Made by a program: the position numbers and the translations under genes. The notes beneath the pieces are model-generated. The model was not told where the DNA came from. It saw nothing but the letters and a program-made list of their open reading frames with translations, and searched no databases. A stretch of DNA of 64,000 nucleotides from Leptodactylus fallax. Lineage: Eukaryota > Chordata > Amphibia > Anura > Leptodactylidae. The DNA lies in the NCBI GenBank assembly GCA_947044405.1, contig CAMRHE010000169.1:2790501-2854500 (forward strand). The letters run 5' to 3'. Numbering within the stretch: position 1 is the stretch's first letter; the number at the start of each line of letters is the position of its first letter. This document shows, piece by piece, positions 11,766-23,200 of this stretch.

Positions 11766-12359
11766 TTGGAGACGTTATCAGGCAGAGAACCTGGCCACAA
11801 TAAAGAAATCATGGCTGGGGTTCATACAAGTCCCAGACCATAGAAAGGTCCTGCATTCATGGTTGTATCCATTGGCAGGGCCGGCGTTAGGGGGGGCAAA
11901 CTGGGCAATTGCCCAGGGCCCCGTCCCCAAAGGGGCCCCCGGGATCCGGAACCCGATGACTCCGGATCCCGGAGTCAGGCCTGGCCAAAGCAATAACAGC
12001 AGGGCCCCTTTCCGAGGTGCGCAAAAATAACAAACATTTTTACTCACCTGTCCTTGCATCCGACGTCATCTTCTGGCGTTCCGGACATCACTGCTGAGGC
12101 GCTGAGGCCTGGCCTCAATCACAGGCCTCAGAGGTGACGTCCACAACGCGTGACGTCAGCCGCAGAGAAGAAGAAGCGGTCGCTGGCGGGGATAGCGGAG
12201 CAGCGCAAGGAGGCCCAGGAGAGGTAAGACAAGGTGAGTATAACTGTTTGTTATTTTACCTTACTTACCCCGGGCCTTCGATTATTATACTCTGGGGTCT
12301 GAAGAGACCCCAGAATATAATATAATAATAGCACTGTAGGGCCCCTGTGGAGCATTATA

Positions 12360-13870
12360 CTGGGGGCCCCCTCTGGATAGCATATTATACTGGGGGGCCC
12401 CCTCTGGATAGCATATTATACTGTGTGGGGCCACTATGGAGCATTATACTGGGCAAGGGGCCCCTCTGGAGAGCATGTTATATTCTGTGGGGCCACTTTG
12501 GAGCATTATGCTCTCCATAGGGGCCCCCCAGTATAATGCTCCAAAGTGGCCCCACAGAATATAACATGCTCTCCAGAGCCCCCCCACTTTATAATACTCC
12601 ATAGAGGCCCTGCAGAATATAACATGTTCTCCAGAGGGCCTCCTCCCCAGTATAATGCTCCACAGTGGCCCCACACAGTATAATATGCTCTCCAGAGCCC
12701 CCCCAGTATAATGCTCCACTGTGGCCCCACACAGTATAATATGCTCTCCAGAGGGGCCCCCCAGTATATTATACTGTGCGGGGCCACTGTGGAGCATTAT
12801 ACTGGGGGGGGGGGGGCTCTGGAGAGCATGTTATACTGTTTTGGGCCACTGTGGAGCATTATACTTGGGGGAGGCTCTGGAGAGCATATTATACTGTTTT
12901 GGGCCACTGTGAGTATTATACTGGGGAAAACTCTCTGGGCAGTATATTATACTGTGTGGAGGCCATTCTGGAGCATGTTATACTGAGTGGGGTCACTGTG
13001 GAGCATTATTCTGGGGGGCATCAGCAGAGCATATTATATTGCGTGGCGCCACTGTGGGGCATTATTTTGGGGGGACTAATGAGCATTATACTAGGGGGCC
13101 CTCTGGGGAGCATATTATACTGCGTGGGGCCTACTGTGGAACATTATACTGGGGGGACGCTCTGGGGAGCATAATATATTGCGTGGGGCCACTGTGGAGC
13201 AAAATACTGGAGGGGGCACTGTGGAGCATTATACTAGCGGGGGCCCTCTGGGGAGCATATTATACTATGGGCCACTGTGGAGCTTTATACTGGGGGAATG
13301 GACAGTGTGGGGAGCCTGTTATACTGTGTGGGGCCACTGTGGAGTGTATTATATTGTGTGGGGCTTTTCGGGAGCATATTATACTCTGTGGGGCCATTGT
13401 AGAGCATTATACTGGGGAGGACTGTGGGGAACATATTATACTGTGGGGGACCATGTGGAGCATTATACTGGGGTAACCCCTCTGGGGAGTATATTATACT
13501 GTGTGGAGGTCATTATGGAGCATGTTATACTGTGTTAGGCCACTGTGGAGCATTATACTGGGGGGGCATTGTGGGTTGCATATTATACTGTATGGAGCAT
13601 ATTATATTGTGTGGGGCTGCTGGGGAGCATATTGTACTGTCTGGGGCCACTAAGGGGTAGTATACTGTGTGGGCCACTGTGGAGTATTATACTGTGTGGA
13701 GCCTTACAAACCATGTGGGGCCACAATGGGGGGCTCAGGGGAGCATTTTATACTGTGTGGGGTCACTGTGGAGCATTATATACCATGTGGGGAAACTGGA
13801 GGGCTCAGGAGAGCATTTTATACTGTGGAGCATTATATACCATGTAGAGCATTATACTGTGGGGGGGCTC
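12360..13870. repeat. Tandem array of GTGGGGCCACTGTGGAGCAT units
   Basis: Irregular units of about 50-60 bp built from GAGCATATTATACTG and GTGGGGCCACTGTGGAGC. The 12520-12766 block is in the opposite orientation to its flanks. The many overlapping open frames here (for example G-I-I-L-G repeats) arise from the array and are not genes. Similar units sit in the hAT-type element at 43385. Confidence 0.9.
12464..12578. repeat. Perfect 45-bp inverted repeat at array switch point
   Basis: Arms 12464-12508 and 12534-12578 are exact complements around a 25-bp spacer, where array orientation flips. A second near-perfect one has arms at about 12701-12741 and 12767-12806, where it flips back. Confidence 0.9.
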
Positions 13871-14204
13871 ACAATTCCTGCTGGCAGCCCTGTGTGCTAT
13901 GTCTGTATCACAGCTCCCTCACTATAATCTTGCACATATGTGTAGTGCTCCATGGCCATGTCATTCCCCATACAGTACTGTGCATGAACTGGCCATGGAG
14001 TTATTGGGGCTTGCACAGTACTATAGGGGCTGACTATACTGGGAACATACTCAGTAACACCAGATAGTCTGCACATATGTAAGACTTCAGTGAAGGAGCC
14101 GTGGTGTAGGCTATTAGCAGGAAGCTGTTGGGTGGGGCCCCAGAACAAGTTCCTTTGGTGGGCCTAAGGCCCTTCAGTCCGACACTGTATAACGGAGAAC
14201 TTTT

Positions 14205-14535
14205 ATATATAAGGGTGGGTTACTATATATAATTGGGAAATGTAAGTATGAGGGGGCTATTATTTATAAGAGGGGAACTATTTATAAGGGGGGTATAATT
14301 GTTAAGTGGGCTTATTTATAAAGGGGGCTATTAGTGATAATGGGGACTATTATTTATAAGGGTAACTATTATTTATGAGGGGGCTATTATTTATAAGGGA
14401 GCAGTATTATTTTTACGGGGTGACTGTTACTGATAAGGGGGGATATTACTGATACAGGGCACTATTTATCATTTATAAGGGAGCTATTATTAATAAAGGT
14501 GTAAGATTATTTATAAGGAGGCACTATAATAACTG
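14205..14535 (+). repeat. Minisatellite of CTATTATTTATAAGGGG units
   Basis: About a dozen diverged copies of a unit near 20-25 bp (GGGGGCTATTATTTATAAG). Non-coding, inside the large hAT-type element. Confidence 0.8.
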
Positions 14536-14613
14536 ATGACTGGGTGCAAAAATCTAATAGGTGGTACAAAGGTGCTCATTTGAATTGTATGTGGTAAAAT
14601 GGGGCTTGTTATT

Positions 14614-17245
14614 TAATAATAATAATAATAATAATAATAATAGTCCTTTAATAGTCCCACAATGGGGAAATTCAGTGTGTTACAGCAGCAAAGATAAGCA
14701 GATACAAATACAAATACAACATGTACAGGAATATTCCAAGGTGAGAGGCATTACATTGATAGCAGACAGACAGATAGGGCGTAGCAGGGGGGGGGGGGAT
14801 TTAACAGGCAGAGAGATATTTTCAGTTCTCTGTGTGTAATGATCTCCGCTTAGGTCGGTGTTGGTTGTACAGCCTAACCGCGGTGGGGAGGAAAGACTTC
14901 CGATAGCGCTCCTTCTCACACCTAGGGTGGAGCAGTCGGTCACTGACAGTACTGCTCAGCGCGATCACAGTCTCATGCATGGGATGGGACTTCTTCTTCT
15001 GCATGGAGCTCACCACGGACAGTATCCTTCTGTCACCCACCACCTGCACTGGGTCCAGTGGGCTCCCCAGGACAGAGCTGGCCCTTCTAATCAGCTTGTC
15101 AAGTTTATTTCTGTCCCTGGTTGATATACTGCTCCCCCAGCAGGCCACTCCAAAGAAGATGGCTGATGCCACTACCGAGTTGAAGAAAGTTCTAAGAAGT
15201 GCCCCCCGGATTCCAAAGGCTCTCAGTTTCCTAAGCAGGTAGAGCCTGCTGTGGCCCTTCCTGTACAGGGCCTCCATATGATCTGCCCAGTCCAGCTTAT
15301 TATTAAGGAGCAAACCCAGGTACTTATAGGTGTTCACAATCTCGATGCCCGTCCCCAGGATGTCCACTGGTTTAGGAGGGCTTCTGCCTTTGCGGAAGTC
15401 CACCACCATCTCCTTGGTCTTCCCCGCGTTAATCTTCAGGTGGTTCCGGTGGCACCAGTCCACAAAATCCCGGTTCAGTTCTCTGTACTCCCTGTCATCA
15501 TCATCTGTGATGAGACCCACTATTGCAGAGTCGTCAGAATACTTCTGTAGGTAGCAGCTGGATGAGTTGCACCTAAAATCTGCAGTGTACAGTGTGAAGA
15601 GGAAAGGGGCGAGAACCGTACCCTGAGGTGCCCCCGTATTACAGATCACTGTACCTGACACACAGTCTCGGGCTCTCACGTATTGAGGTCGATTTGTGAG
15701 GTAGTCTAGGATCCAGTTGGAGAGGTGGTGGTCCACTCCAGCAAGGCCCAGCTTGTCCCTCAATAACCTGGGCTGTATGGTGTTAAAAGCACTGGAGAAG
15801 TCAAAGAACATTATTCTCACTGTGTTCCCTGGTTTCTCCAGGTGAGACAGAGCCCTGTGCAGAAGATGGATGATGGCATCATCTACCCCAATGCCCGGCC
15901 GATAAGCAAACTGGAGTGGGTCCATAGCGGGGCTCACTAGAGGGCGGAGATGTGTGAGAACCAATCTCTCCAAGATCTTCATCAGGTGGGATGTCAGTGC
16001 TACAGGTCTGTAGTCGTTGAGGTCCATAGGGTGGGGTTTCTTTGGAACTGGTACCACACAAGAAGATTTCCATAATTCAGGGACTATTTCCTGCCTCAGG
16101 CTCATATTATACATATATGTAATTATACCACACAGCTGGTCCCCACAAGTCTTAATTAGCCTTGCACTGATGTCATCTGGCCCTCCGGCTTTCCTCGCCT
16201 TGATCTTTTTCATCTCCTTCCTCACCTGGGCCCGTGTGAAGGTCAGACTGTGGCCAGATAAAGATGGATTTCTGGATTTACTGGTCTGTTGGGAAGTGGC
16301 CGCATGGGGAGAAGTCATTGTGGTGGGGGGAGCTGAAGGACATACTGGGGTGGGAGGAGCTGGTGTGTGATCAAATCTGTTGAAGAATAGGTTTAGTTCA
16401 TTAAGCCAGTTAACATCTGCCTCAATCTGGCAGACAGACTGTTTATGACCCGAAATTGACTTAAGCCCCTCCCAGACCCCCCTTATGTCTTTTCTTTCCA
16501 TTTGCTTTTCCATTTTTTCTTTATAACTGGATTTTCCCTGCCTGATTTGATGCCTCAGCTCCTTTTGTACTTCCCTCAACCCCTCCTTATCTCTTGTCCT
16601 GAATGCCATCTTTTTCTCCTTAAGTAGTGTTTTTATATCAGAGTTAATCCATGGTTTGTTATTGGAGAAGCACCTCACCACTTTTGTGGGTACTGTGTTG
16701 TCCACACAAAAATTAATGTAGTCCGTTATGCAGTGTGTGAGTCCTTCTATATCTTCCCCATAAGAATCCTGCAGAACTTCCCATGCGGTTGTGTCAAAAC
16801 AATCCCTCAGAGCCTCATCACTCTCCTCGGACCATATCCTCACTGTGCGGGTGACAGCTGGTTCTCTACGTACAAGTGGCTTGTACACAGGTCGGAGATG
16901 TACTAGGTTGTGATCCGATCTCCCCAGGGGCGGTAGGGCTGATGAGTTGTATGCCTCCCTCACGTTGGCAAAGAACAAGTCCAGTGTTTTGTTGTCTCTT
17001 GTGTGGCAGGTTACATACTGTGTGAAACTGGGCAGTGTGGATGATGGAGAGGCATGGTTGAAATCACCCGACAGAAGAAAGAGGGCCTGGGGGGTGCTGA
17101 GACTGTAACTGGCTCAGCGTGGCTTGTAGGACCTCGCAGGCAGCGTCAGCTTTCGCAGAGGGGGGGACATATGCAGCTATCACGATGACATGTGATAGTT
17201 CCCTTGGTAGGTAGAAAGGTCTCATCCTCACAGCTAATAGTTCAA
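14614..17245 (-). mobile_element. LINE of the CR1/L2/jockey group, 5'-truncated
   Basis: On the minus strand the 3' end is CTGAATTTCCCCATTGTGGG, TATTAAAGGAC and a TTA microsatellite (14614-14660). Upstream are reverse transcriptase and part of an endonuclease. It breaks off near 17245. The target duplication is not clear because of the low-complexity tail. It sits inside the hAT-type element, so it arrived after or with it. Confidence 0.88.
14822..17103 (-). CDS. LINE ORF2 fragment: endonuclease end plus complete reverse transcriptase
   Basis: Open for about 760 codons. Order: SGDFNH and RSDHNLV (APE-type endonuclease motifs GDFN and SDHN), NNKPWI, then the RT with GPDDISARLIK, DYRPVALTSHLMKILER, RIMFFDFSSAFN (motif A Asp), TGAPQGTVLAPFLFTLYTAD and YSDDSA (catalytic YxDD), followed by the C-terminal YKYLG and PRCEKERYRKSF regions. 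It ends at a normal stop. Upstream endonuclease sequence (VIVIAAYVPP, 17105-17220) continues in another frame, with one slip in the six-G run at 17089-17094. Because the 5' end is missing, it has no promoter of its own. The intact RT frame suggests a fairly young insertion. Confidence 0.9.
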
Positions 17246-17530
17246 TAGTTTACTTATTTGTTGGCAGAAAGGAGGCGTTATTATAGGGGTTGTCACTGGA
17301 AGACGATGGTGTTGTTTGCATATCAGCATTTGGGGCCCCGCTTTTAATTTTTGCCCAGGGCCCCACTTTGTCTAAAACCGGCCCTGTCCATTGGCAACCG
17401 ATCCAGACAGCAGACTGTCACTATTAAGATGGTTAAAGAAAATCTATAAAACTGCTAAACTTTTAATTACTTATATTTGCAAAAAATATTGAACTTGTAA
17501 TTGTCTAGAAATTAAAATATAATTATGTTT

Positions 17531-17937
17531 ATAGGAAACCTCTTAAGAAGAGTTATTTATGTTGGAAAATTTATTTTTGTTAGAACTGATCCCAAATATC
17601 AACTGTAATCTAGAGAATTCTGGAAACACTGCAGGGGGAAATTAAGCGCATGCTGCTCAATCATGAAGTCAATGTGTTGTCTGTCTTCTTAGAAATTCCA
17701 CCTAATGTGTCCAGTTCCAGAGGGCACACATTACCCTAAATTCACATGAGTGTCAGCCGTGAAACTCGGTCCATGTGTGAGCCGGATTTAACAACCCAAT
17801 TAGTATGCCAGGAGAGGGACTCCGAGCATTATAGTTATCTGTGCAGCTAGGATTCTCTGTCTCCCAGCAACATACTGTCCTGTACTGAGTACTGGCATAC
17901 TGTTCAGGCTGGTAAATTTGGTCAACACACGGGCCGA
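17531..17937. other. Intron sequence, no recognised content
   Basis: AT-rich left part; no repeat ends or exons seen. Confidence 0.4.
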
Positions 17938-18245
17938 GTTTTAAGCTGGAGCCCCACATAGCGTAAACCCCAGCATTTTACAGTACCTGCAAAGTGGATG
18001 CTAGCTAATCCCATCCACACATTGCAGAAAAATATCTGCAGTGGATACGCTGCAATTTCATAAACCGTTGCGTTTTTGTAAAATGCAACATGTCAATTAT
18101 ACCTCTGGAAACACTGACGTTTTCCGTATAGGTATAATTGAAGCAGAAAGTTCGAAAAGGAAAACTCTGTGGACTTGCTGTGAAAAGTGCTGCGGAAAAA
18201 ACCTCAATGTGTTTCTGCTGCGTTTTTTCCCGCAGTGCTTATGAT
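17938..18245 (+). repeat. 'GGCCCCACGT' family, long form
   Basis: TTAAGCTGGAGCCCCACATA, the palindromic core CATGTCAATTATACC…GGTATAATTGAAGCAGAA and a GTGTTTCTGCTGCG tail. The right terminus is lost. Other long copies: 20901, 25971, 47415, 52457. Confidence 0.7.
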
Positions 18246-20684
18246 TACAGTGAAAAGGTAACATCTCTACAATATGATCAAATTCCTGACAAATGTGAGA
18301 GCAATATAGTGAAAATATAAGGGAATATTTATGAAGACTGGCGTTATTAACATCAGTCTTTATAACCCCTCCTCATAAATGACGCGCAGCTTTCACACAT
18401 CTGAAGGGGAAATGTATGTCAGCTCATATCTGGCGTAAATTTCCCACATCCCGTCCTCACCATGCCCCATTTTTGGGTAAGTGGTAAAGGTGGAGCAGAA
18501 GTAAAAAAGTTGCAAGTCATAATAAATTTGCCCTTTTGTGTCCCTTAAAACACCTTTATCCCACCATTGTCCTTATCCAAGGCAAAATATGCCTATAAAC
18601 TAAGTAACAATGGTAGAGAATGAAAGACTGTATGCATGAACCGGACACTATTATAGAGGAGGTTATATATGTAGCATTTTATTTCTTTATTTCATTTCTC
18701 CCTTTTAGATAAGAATTGCTGAATTGTCAGTAGTTCCAAATTTCTAGTTGTTGCCATGTAATTATGCATTTAATTATTAATTAAATGTAATTAATTTTGC
18801 ATGTAATTATTGTAGTTGGACTTTTGCTTATAGAGCAGTATACATCAGTGGTCATGAAGCACATTTCTTTACAGCTTTCTATCTTTATAAACATTTTTCT
18901 TACTTGTGAAGTATGCAAACCCAGTAAGACACATTGCTGCATACACATAAAGCCATATATTCTAGGGATATTATGGTTCATACTTCCTTAAATGCCTTTT
19001 CTACTTTCACATTTTATTACCCCATGTATCAATGTAAAGTCATACCTGTTTGTGCCTACAACATATATGTCTTTCCATGGTATCTAGGATTTTTTTTAAA
19101 TCAAGACTATTTGCTAAATTCCTTCCTTTTCATCTTGTTGTATTAAAGCAATAAAAAAATGGTTGCAAACACAGGGGAGGAATAATTCATGATGAAGTGC
19201 AGCCTTGTTATGAACTAGACGCTTCCTCCCGGCACCCTTGCACTTAGTCCCAGGGCTGCCATAGATTCTGCACTCACTGATAATGAATAATTGATTCTGA
19301 CGTAAATGATAATGAATATGGCGTGGATGGTAGCCTTGCCCACACTCTACCCTCAGCCCCACTCACTATGACTAATACCTAATCACAAGTAATAGTCACA
19401 AATCATCGATCTGTGACTATTTTACACCACAAAAGAGACATAATGGATTTGATTTATATATATCATTGCCTATAAACAGTGGAAACAGAAATCAAGCTGT
19501 ATGTACTATATTTAGATTTTAAAGGATTGTACATTAATGACATGTATCCTATTTCCACAGGATAGGGGATAAGCATCTCATCGCTGGGGGGTCATCAGAC
19601 TTGTCCCCAAATGTCCCCCATGCTTCCTCCAATGTGAATGAAGTACCAGCTTGCTTGCCCCATAGCAGTGAATGGAATGCTGATCACGCATTCGCACTGG
19701 TGCTTCAGTTACATGGAGGAGTTATTGCTCACTGATTCCAAGTGTACAGGTCATGAAGACAAGCATGCTGATTGCACGGGTACTGCTACCGTGCCCATGA
19801 GAAATACACAGCCACAGACCTGCTCTTACTGCAGCAAACAAAAGAAGAGTTGGGAATTCCTAAAATTTCAATAGGGAAGGCTGGACAACCCATGGTCCGT
19901 GGGAAAAAAAAAAGGGCTGTCTGGCCATACTTCATATTATTATACTTAGGTATAACTTAAAAACTGCCTGAGTTGTCCTAGTTCTACTTATAGATATATG
20001 CAGGTGCATTATGGCTAAAAAATGTAAAATAAAAATCCCTTTATGGAGTTAAAAATAAGAGATGTTAAAAAAAAATCAGTAATCATCTATAATAACCTGG
20101 TGTATGGCGTAAAGAAATGTATATGTATCAAAACATGGCACTTACATAAAGGCAAAAAAAATTTTTTTAAAATCCTGTCCTCAAAGCCAAAATTGGGGCA
20201 GTCCTCAAGGGGGTAATTTTATTGGTTACCTAAAAAAATACTTTCCATTTTGCAAAAGTTGCGACTGTCATAATTTCCCTGTTTTACAATATTCCCTTTC
20301 ATAATATTATTTGCATGGCTTATTTCTTCCTCAGTAGATAAAAGTTGATGTCTATGTGCGTGTTTCAGTTATATATTTAGGTAATTTTTATAATGTATCC
20401 TCTTTTGATGTACTTATGTCCTCATTATTTTACTGTACATTGCTATGTGGGCTGCAGATTATTTGCAGTTTTTTCAGTACTTCATTTTCAGATTGGCCAT
20501 ATATTTATATGCTTTTTATTTAGATTGTTATCAGACAAATAGTACAAGAAATAAAGCAACACTGGTGACAGTATAGGTTGTATATTTTACATACATAGTT
20601 AAGGCAGTCAGTAGGCACAATGTGAACTAGTACAGTAACATCTATAAATGGTGGTATGTCAATTAGCTGTAACATGAATGTACT
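18246..20684. other. Intron sequence, mostly unique
   Basis: 2.4 kb with no exon I can support. 19560-19660 resembles the frog repeat with GGGGATAAGCATCTC. 19860-19960 has CCCATGGTCCGTGGG. No terminal repeats or transposase. Confidence 0.4.
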
Positions 20685-20688
20685 TTAA

Positions 20689-20900
20689 GGCTAAGGCCCC
20701 ACGTTGCAGAACGCAGCGGTTTTTTTTTGCAGCTGAGTTTTTTTGAGCCACAGCCAGGAGTGGCTACAGAAGTAATGGGAAATATAAATAAAGCTCTTAT
20801 ACTTCTCCCTTCTGCTCAACACACTCCTGGCTTTGACTTAAAAAAACCCCGAAATCTGCAACAAAAAAGCAGCTTTTCCGTAATGTGGGGCCTTAGCCTA
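20689..20900. repeat. 'GGCCCCACGT' family, short form
   Basis: GGCTAAGGCCCCACGTTGCA at the left and AATGTGGGGCCTTAGCC at the right; TTAA precedes (20685). The interior has TTTTTTGAGCCACAGCCAGG and its complement. Directly followed by a long-form copy. Confidence 0.8.
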
Positions 20901-21243
20901 AGGTTAGGGCCCCACGTAGCGTCCCACAGCAAAAAAGCGCTGCAGGAAAAACCGCGGTGGCAACACATCGCGGTTTTTCCCACAGTGCTTTTCACAGAGA
21001 GTCCGCTGGTTTCCTCCACGGACTTTCTGCTTCAATTATACTTATAGGGAAACCGCCGACGTTTACATAGGTATAATTGACATGCTGTGATTTCCAAAAC
21101 TGCAATGGTTTTGGAAATTGCAGATTGACTGCTGCGCATATTTTTCTGTTATTTGTGGATGAGATTTGCCAGATTCGCGGTTATTTCCGCAGCATTTCCA
21201 ACACGGCCAGACCACAGCATTTACGCCATGTGGGGCCCCAGCC
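20901..21243. repeat. 'GGCCCCACGT' family, long form
   Basis: GTTAGGGCCCCACGTAGCG to GTGGGGCCCCAGCC, core TTTCTGCTTCAATTATAC and AGGTATAATTGACATGCTG. It ends on TTAA (21244-21247), which the next element also uses. Confidence 0.8.
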
Positions 21244-21247
21244 TTAA

Positions 21248-21678
21248 GGAAATGTGTCAGTAAATGACCTATGGTTTAAATCACAAAAAAGTATTTTTTA
21301 AAGATTTTTTTGGTAATGTTTATTAGAATTTTCCATGTTATTACCTATATTTAAGAAAAATCCTAAAAATCTTGTACTTCCAACTATTCTCACTAAGCCT
21401 AAAATAGTCTGTCACTTCCTGTTTCCTGGAAATGGAGCATGGGCCATAGAAGCAATGCTCTGGAGAAGAACTATGGGAGAGTTTTCTAGGCATGCTCTAT
21501 AACCTGTACAGAGGTCACTGTGCAGAAGGGAAGTAGATAAGCTGCAAAATGACCTTTCGTGACTGGTGGCTTTTTTAATATAAATAATAACACGAAAAAC
21601 AACCAAATATTCTTAAAAATATGTTCAATATAAAACTTGATTTAAAAAAATAGGTAATTTTTTGGTGACACATTCCCT
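21248..21678. mobile_element. TTAA-flanked MITE, GGAAATGTGTCA ends
   Basis: Left GGAAATGTGTCAGTAAATGA, right GGTGACACATTCCCT; TTAA at 21244-21247 and 21679-21682. Non-coding. The TTAA preference suggests mobilisation by a piggyBac or Kolobok transposase (inference). It lies about 270 bp from exon 6. Confidence 0.82.
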
Positions 21679-21951
21679 TTAAATATACATTAAAAGCATT
21701 ATACTGCTTATCATCCAATTAGCTCTAAGCTAAAGGAAAAAAATTACTCTGCTGTGGATAGAAGTAGATTCATAGACACAGTAGGAAATATACATGCAGT
21801 ATAATGGTTATGCATTAGTATGTATAGTGAATATTGGATAAGTGGTTTGGACGTAAACAGTGATACAAGAAGATGAAAAGTGAGTGTTAATGGAATAAAT
21901 TCATGAGCTTGTGGAGGACAAGACACCACAAAGTGCAAATGCTCAGGTTAC

Positions 21952-22047
21952 CTTTGGGTGGAGCTCTGCGGTTCGAAAGGCCCTGCAAAGTGAACCTCTT
22001 TCTAGCAAGCGCTGAGCGCTCAAGGTTATGACTGGCAGGATTATCAG
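21952..22047 (-). CDS. mcf2l: MCF2L-like RhoGEF, visible exon 6 (KRFTLQG motif)
   Basis: The acceptor is a long pyrimidine tract (CCCTCTTTCCTAG) and the donor is GTAACC. Entry with 2 nt and exit with 1 nt fit both neighbours. The 31 codons include RKRFTLQGLSN. An RRFTLQG-type motif occurs in the region between PH and SH3 in MCF2L and related Dbl-family GEFs (from memory), so this is the linker after the PH domain. No repeat overlaps it. The intron on its 3' side, 11.6 kb, holds the nested hAT/LINE insertion. Confidence 0.77.
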
Positions 22048-22239
22048 CTAGGAAAGAGGGAGAGGGAAAGCAGTAAAGCTGGAGGGGAGTGAGGTTAGTT
22101 AGGATATCCAGCAAGCACATAAGGTTGGAAAGGTTGGACGGTGAAGAGGCGCAGGTTCTATTTGTGAAGACAATTCTCATCAAAAGTTAAAGGAGTCTCT
22201 GGGATTGTGACATTAATGACCTAGTGTTAGAATAGGTAA

Positions 22240-22547
22240 TCAGTATCAAATTGGTTGGGGTCTGATAACCAGGGCCCTTTCTGATCAACTGTTTGAAGAG
22301 ACTGTAGCATTCAGGTAAGCACTGCACAATATATTATATAGCAGCTGTGCTTGGTACTGTAGCTAAGCCACATTCATTTGAAGGGTACTGAGCAAACAGG
22401 CCATGTGATAATTGAACATGATGTCAGTGGCATGTGAAGAGGAAGCAGCGCCTACCTCCATAGATTATATGGAGGTCCCTGGTAGCACCCCCACTGATCA
22501 GACATCCTAAAGCTAGGTCATCAATATTTAACTCCCAGAAAATGCCT
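22240..22547. repeat. Decayed TTAA-family repeat
   Basis: GGTTGGGGTCTGATAACC on the left and CACTGATCAGACATCCTAAA, TCATCAATATTTAACTCCC on the right; ends on the TTAA at 22548-22551 that also starts the next element. Confidence 0.5.
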
Positions 22548-22551
22548 TTAA

Positions 22552-23200
22552 AGGGAGTCTATCATTAAAAAAAAAACTTTTAAGCTAATGGCACGTTGGA
22601 ATGGTCCTTAAAAAGGCCATTCTTCACCTACCTTTCATTGTTGTCTTCTCCCAGCCATTTCTGTAAAAATCTGTTTCAATTATGGAAATGATCCTCACGG
22701 AGCAACCAGGACATTCCTCCTCTTCTGCGAGCACCCATCGCATCATCGCTTGTCACTGCCCATTAGTCTGTTGTGGTGACTGCCATCTTGGTCTTCTCTG
22801 TATGTTCTTTCTTCTACTTCCTATGATGCAGCGCTGGACTGCTGTCATTTTTCCGGTGGTCTTTCACAAGAGGCACAGTACGGACCACTGGAAAATGGCA
22901 GCCCGTCATGCGCAGTCACTGCCGTCCAGCGCTGCGTCAGAGGAAGTAGAAGAGAAGACCAAGATGGGAGTCACTAGAATAGACTAATGGGAAGTGACAA
23001 GCAATGACGCAGTGGGTGCCCGCTGCCACAGAGGAACGCCCCGGGTGCTCCATGAGGATCATTTCCATAATTGAAGAAATGGATTTTTACAGAAACGGCT
23101 GGGAGAAGACAACAATGAAAGGTAGGAGAAGAATGGCCTTTTTAAAGGCCATTCCAACGTGCCATTAACGTAAAAGTGTTTTTTTAATGATAGACTCCCT
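22552..23200. mobile_element. Palindromic MITE, AGGGAGTCTATCATT ends
   Basis: Inverted arms of about 160 bp: CCATTTCTGTAAAAATC, CATAATTGAAGAAATGGATT, GAAAGGTAG on both sides; flanks TTAA (22548) and TGAA (23201). No coding capacity. Also a GC-rich middle (22720-23040), partly self-complementary (AGTCTGTTGTG…). Confidence 0.82.

Larger units (their letters stand above)
11876..17386. mobile_element. hAT-type non-autonomous element, 5.5 kb, with tandem array and LINE inside
   Basis: Termini CAGGGCCGGCGTTAG and AAAACCGGCCCTG are inverted. Perfect 8-bp duplication TCCATTGG at 11868-11875 and 17387-17394. The relative at 28210-28708 has TCCATTGG once, confirming the junctions. No hAT transposase is present. 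Contents in order: a GGGGTCTGAAGAGACCCC hairpin module (about 12292), a 1.5-kb tandem array, a tip of another hAT-like repeat (CAGTCCGACACTG at 14175-14187), a GGGGGCTATTATTTATAAG minisatellite, a 5'-truncated LINE and the right tip. Confidence 0.92.
11401..17530. mobile_element. Old palindromic TTAA-type element, split by two hAT-type insertions
   Basis: The visible parts are 11401-11571, 11774-11867 and 17395 to about 17530. Read together they align with the intact element at 28210-28708: AAAAGTTAAACATTTTTGCA, CCGTTGTCTTGATCAGTTAC, TTTCCTTATTGTGG, GGTTGTATCCATTGGCAACC. Its outer ends (about 30 bp each) are lost. Confidence 0.85.

Noticed and set aside
12444..13847. Many overlapping open frames of 60-145 codons on both strands
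   Set aside because: They follow the tandem array (repeated H-Y-T-G-G and S-I-L-Y-C) and occur in several frames at once; repeat artefacts.
14205..14535. CRISPR-like array
   Set aside because: Direct repeats without uniform spacers in a vertebrate intron; an ordinary minisatellite.
14858..16370. Plus-strand open frames of 74-117 codons
   Set aside because: Antisense shadows of the LINE reverse transcriptase.
21904..22183. 98-codon minus-strand frame as a stand-alone gene
   Set aside because: Only 21952-22047 is coding, as a spliced exon; the rest is intron read-through.
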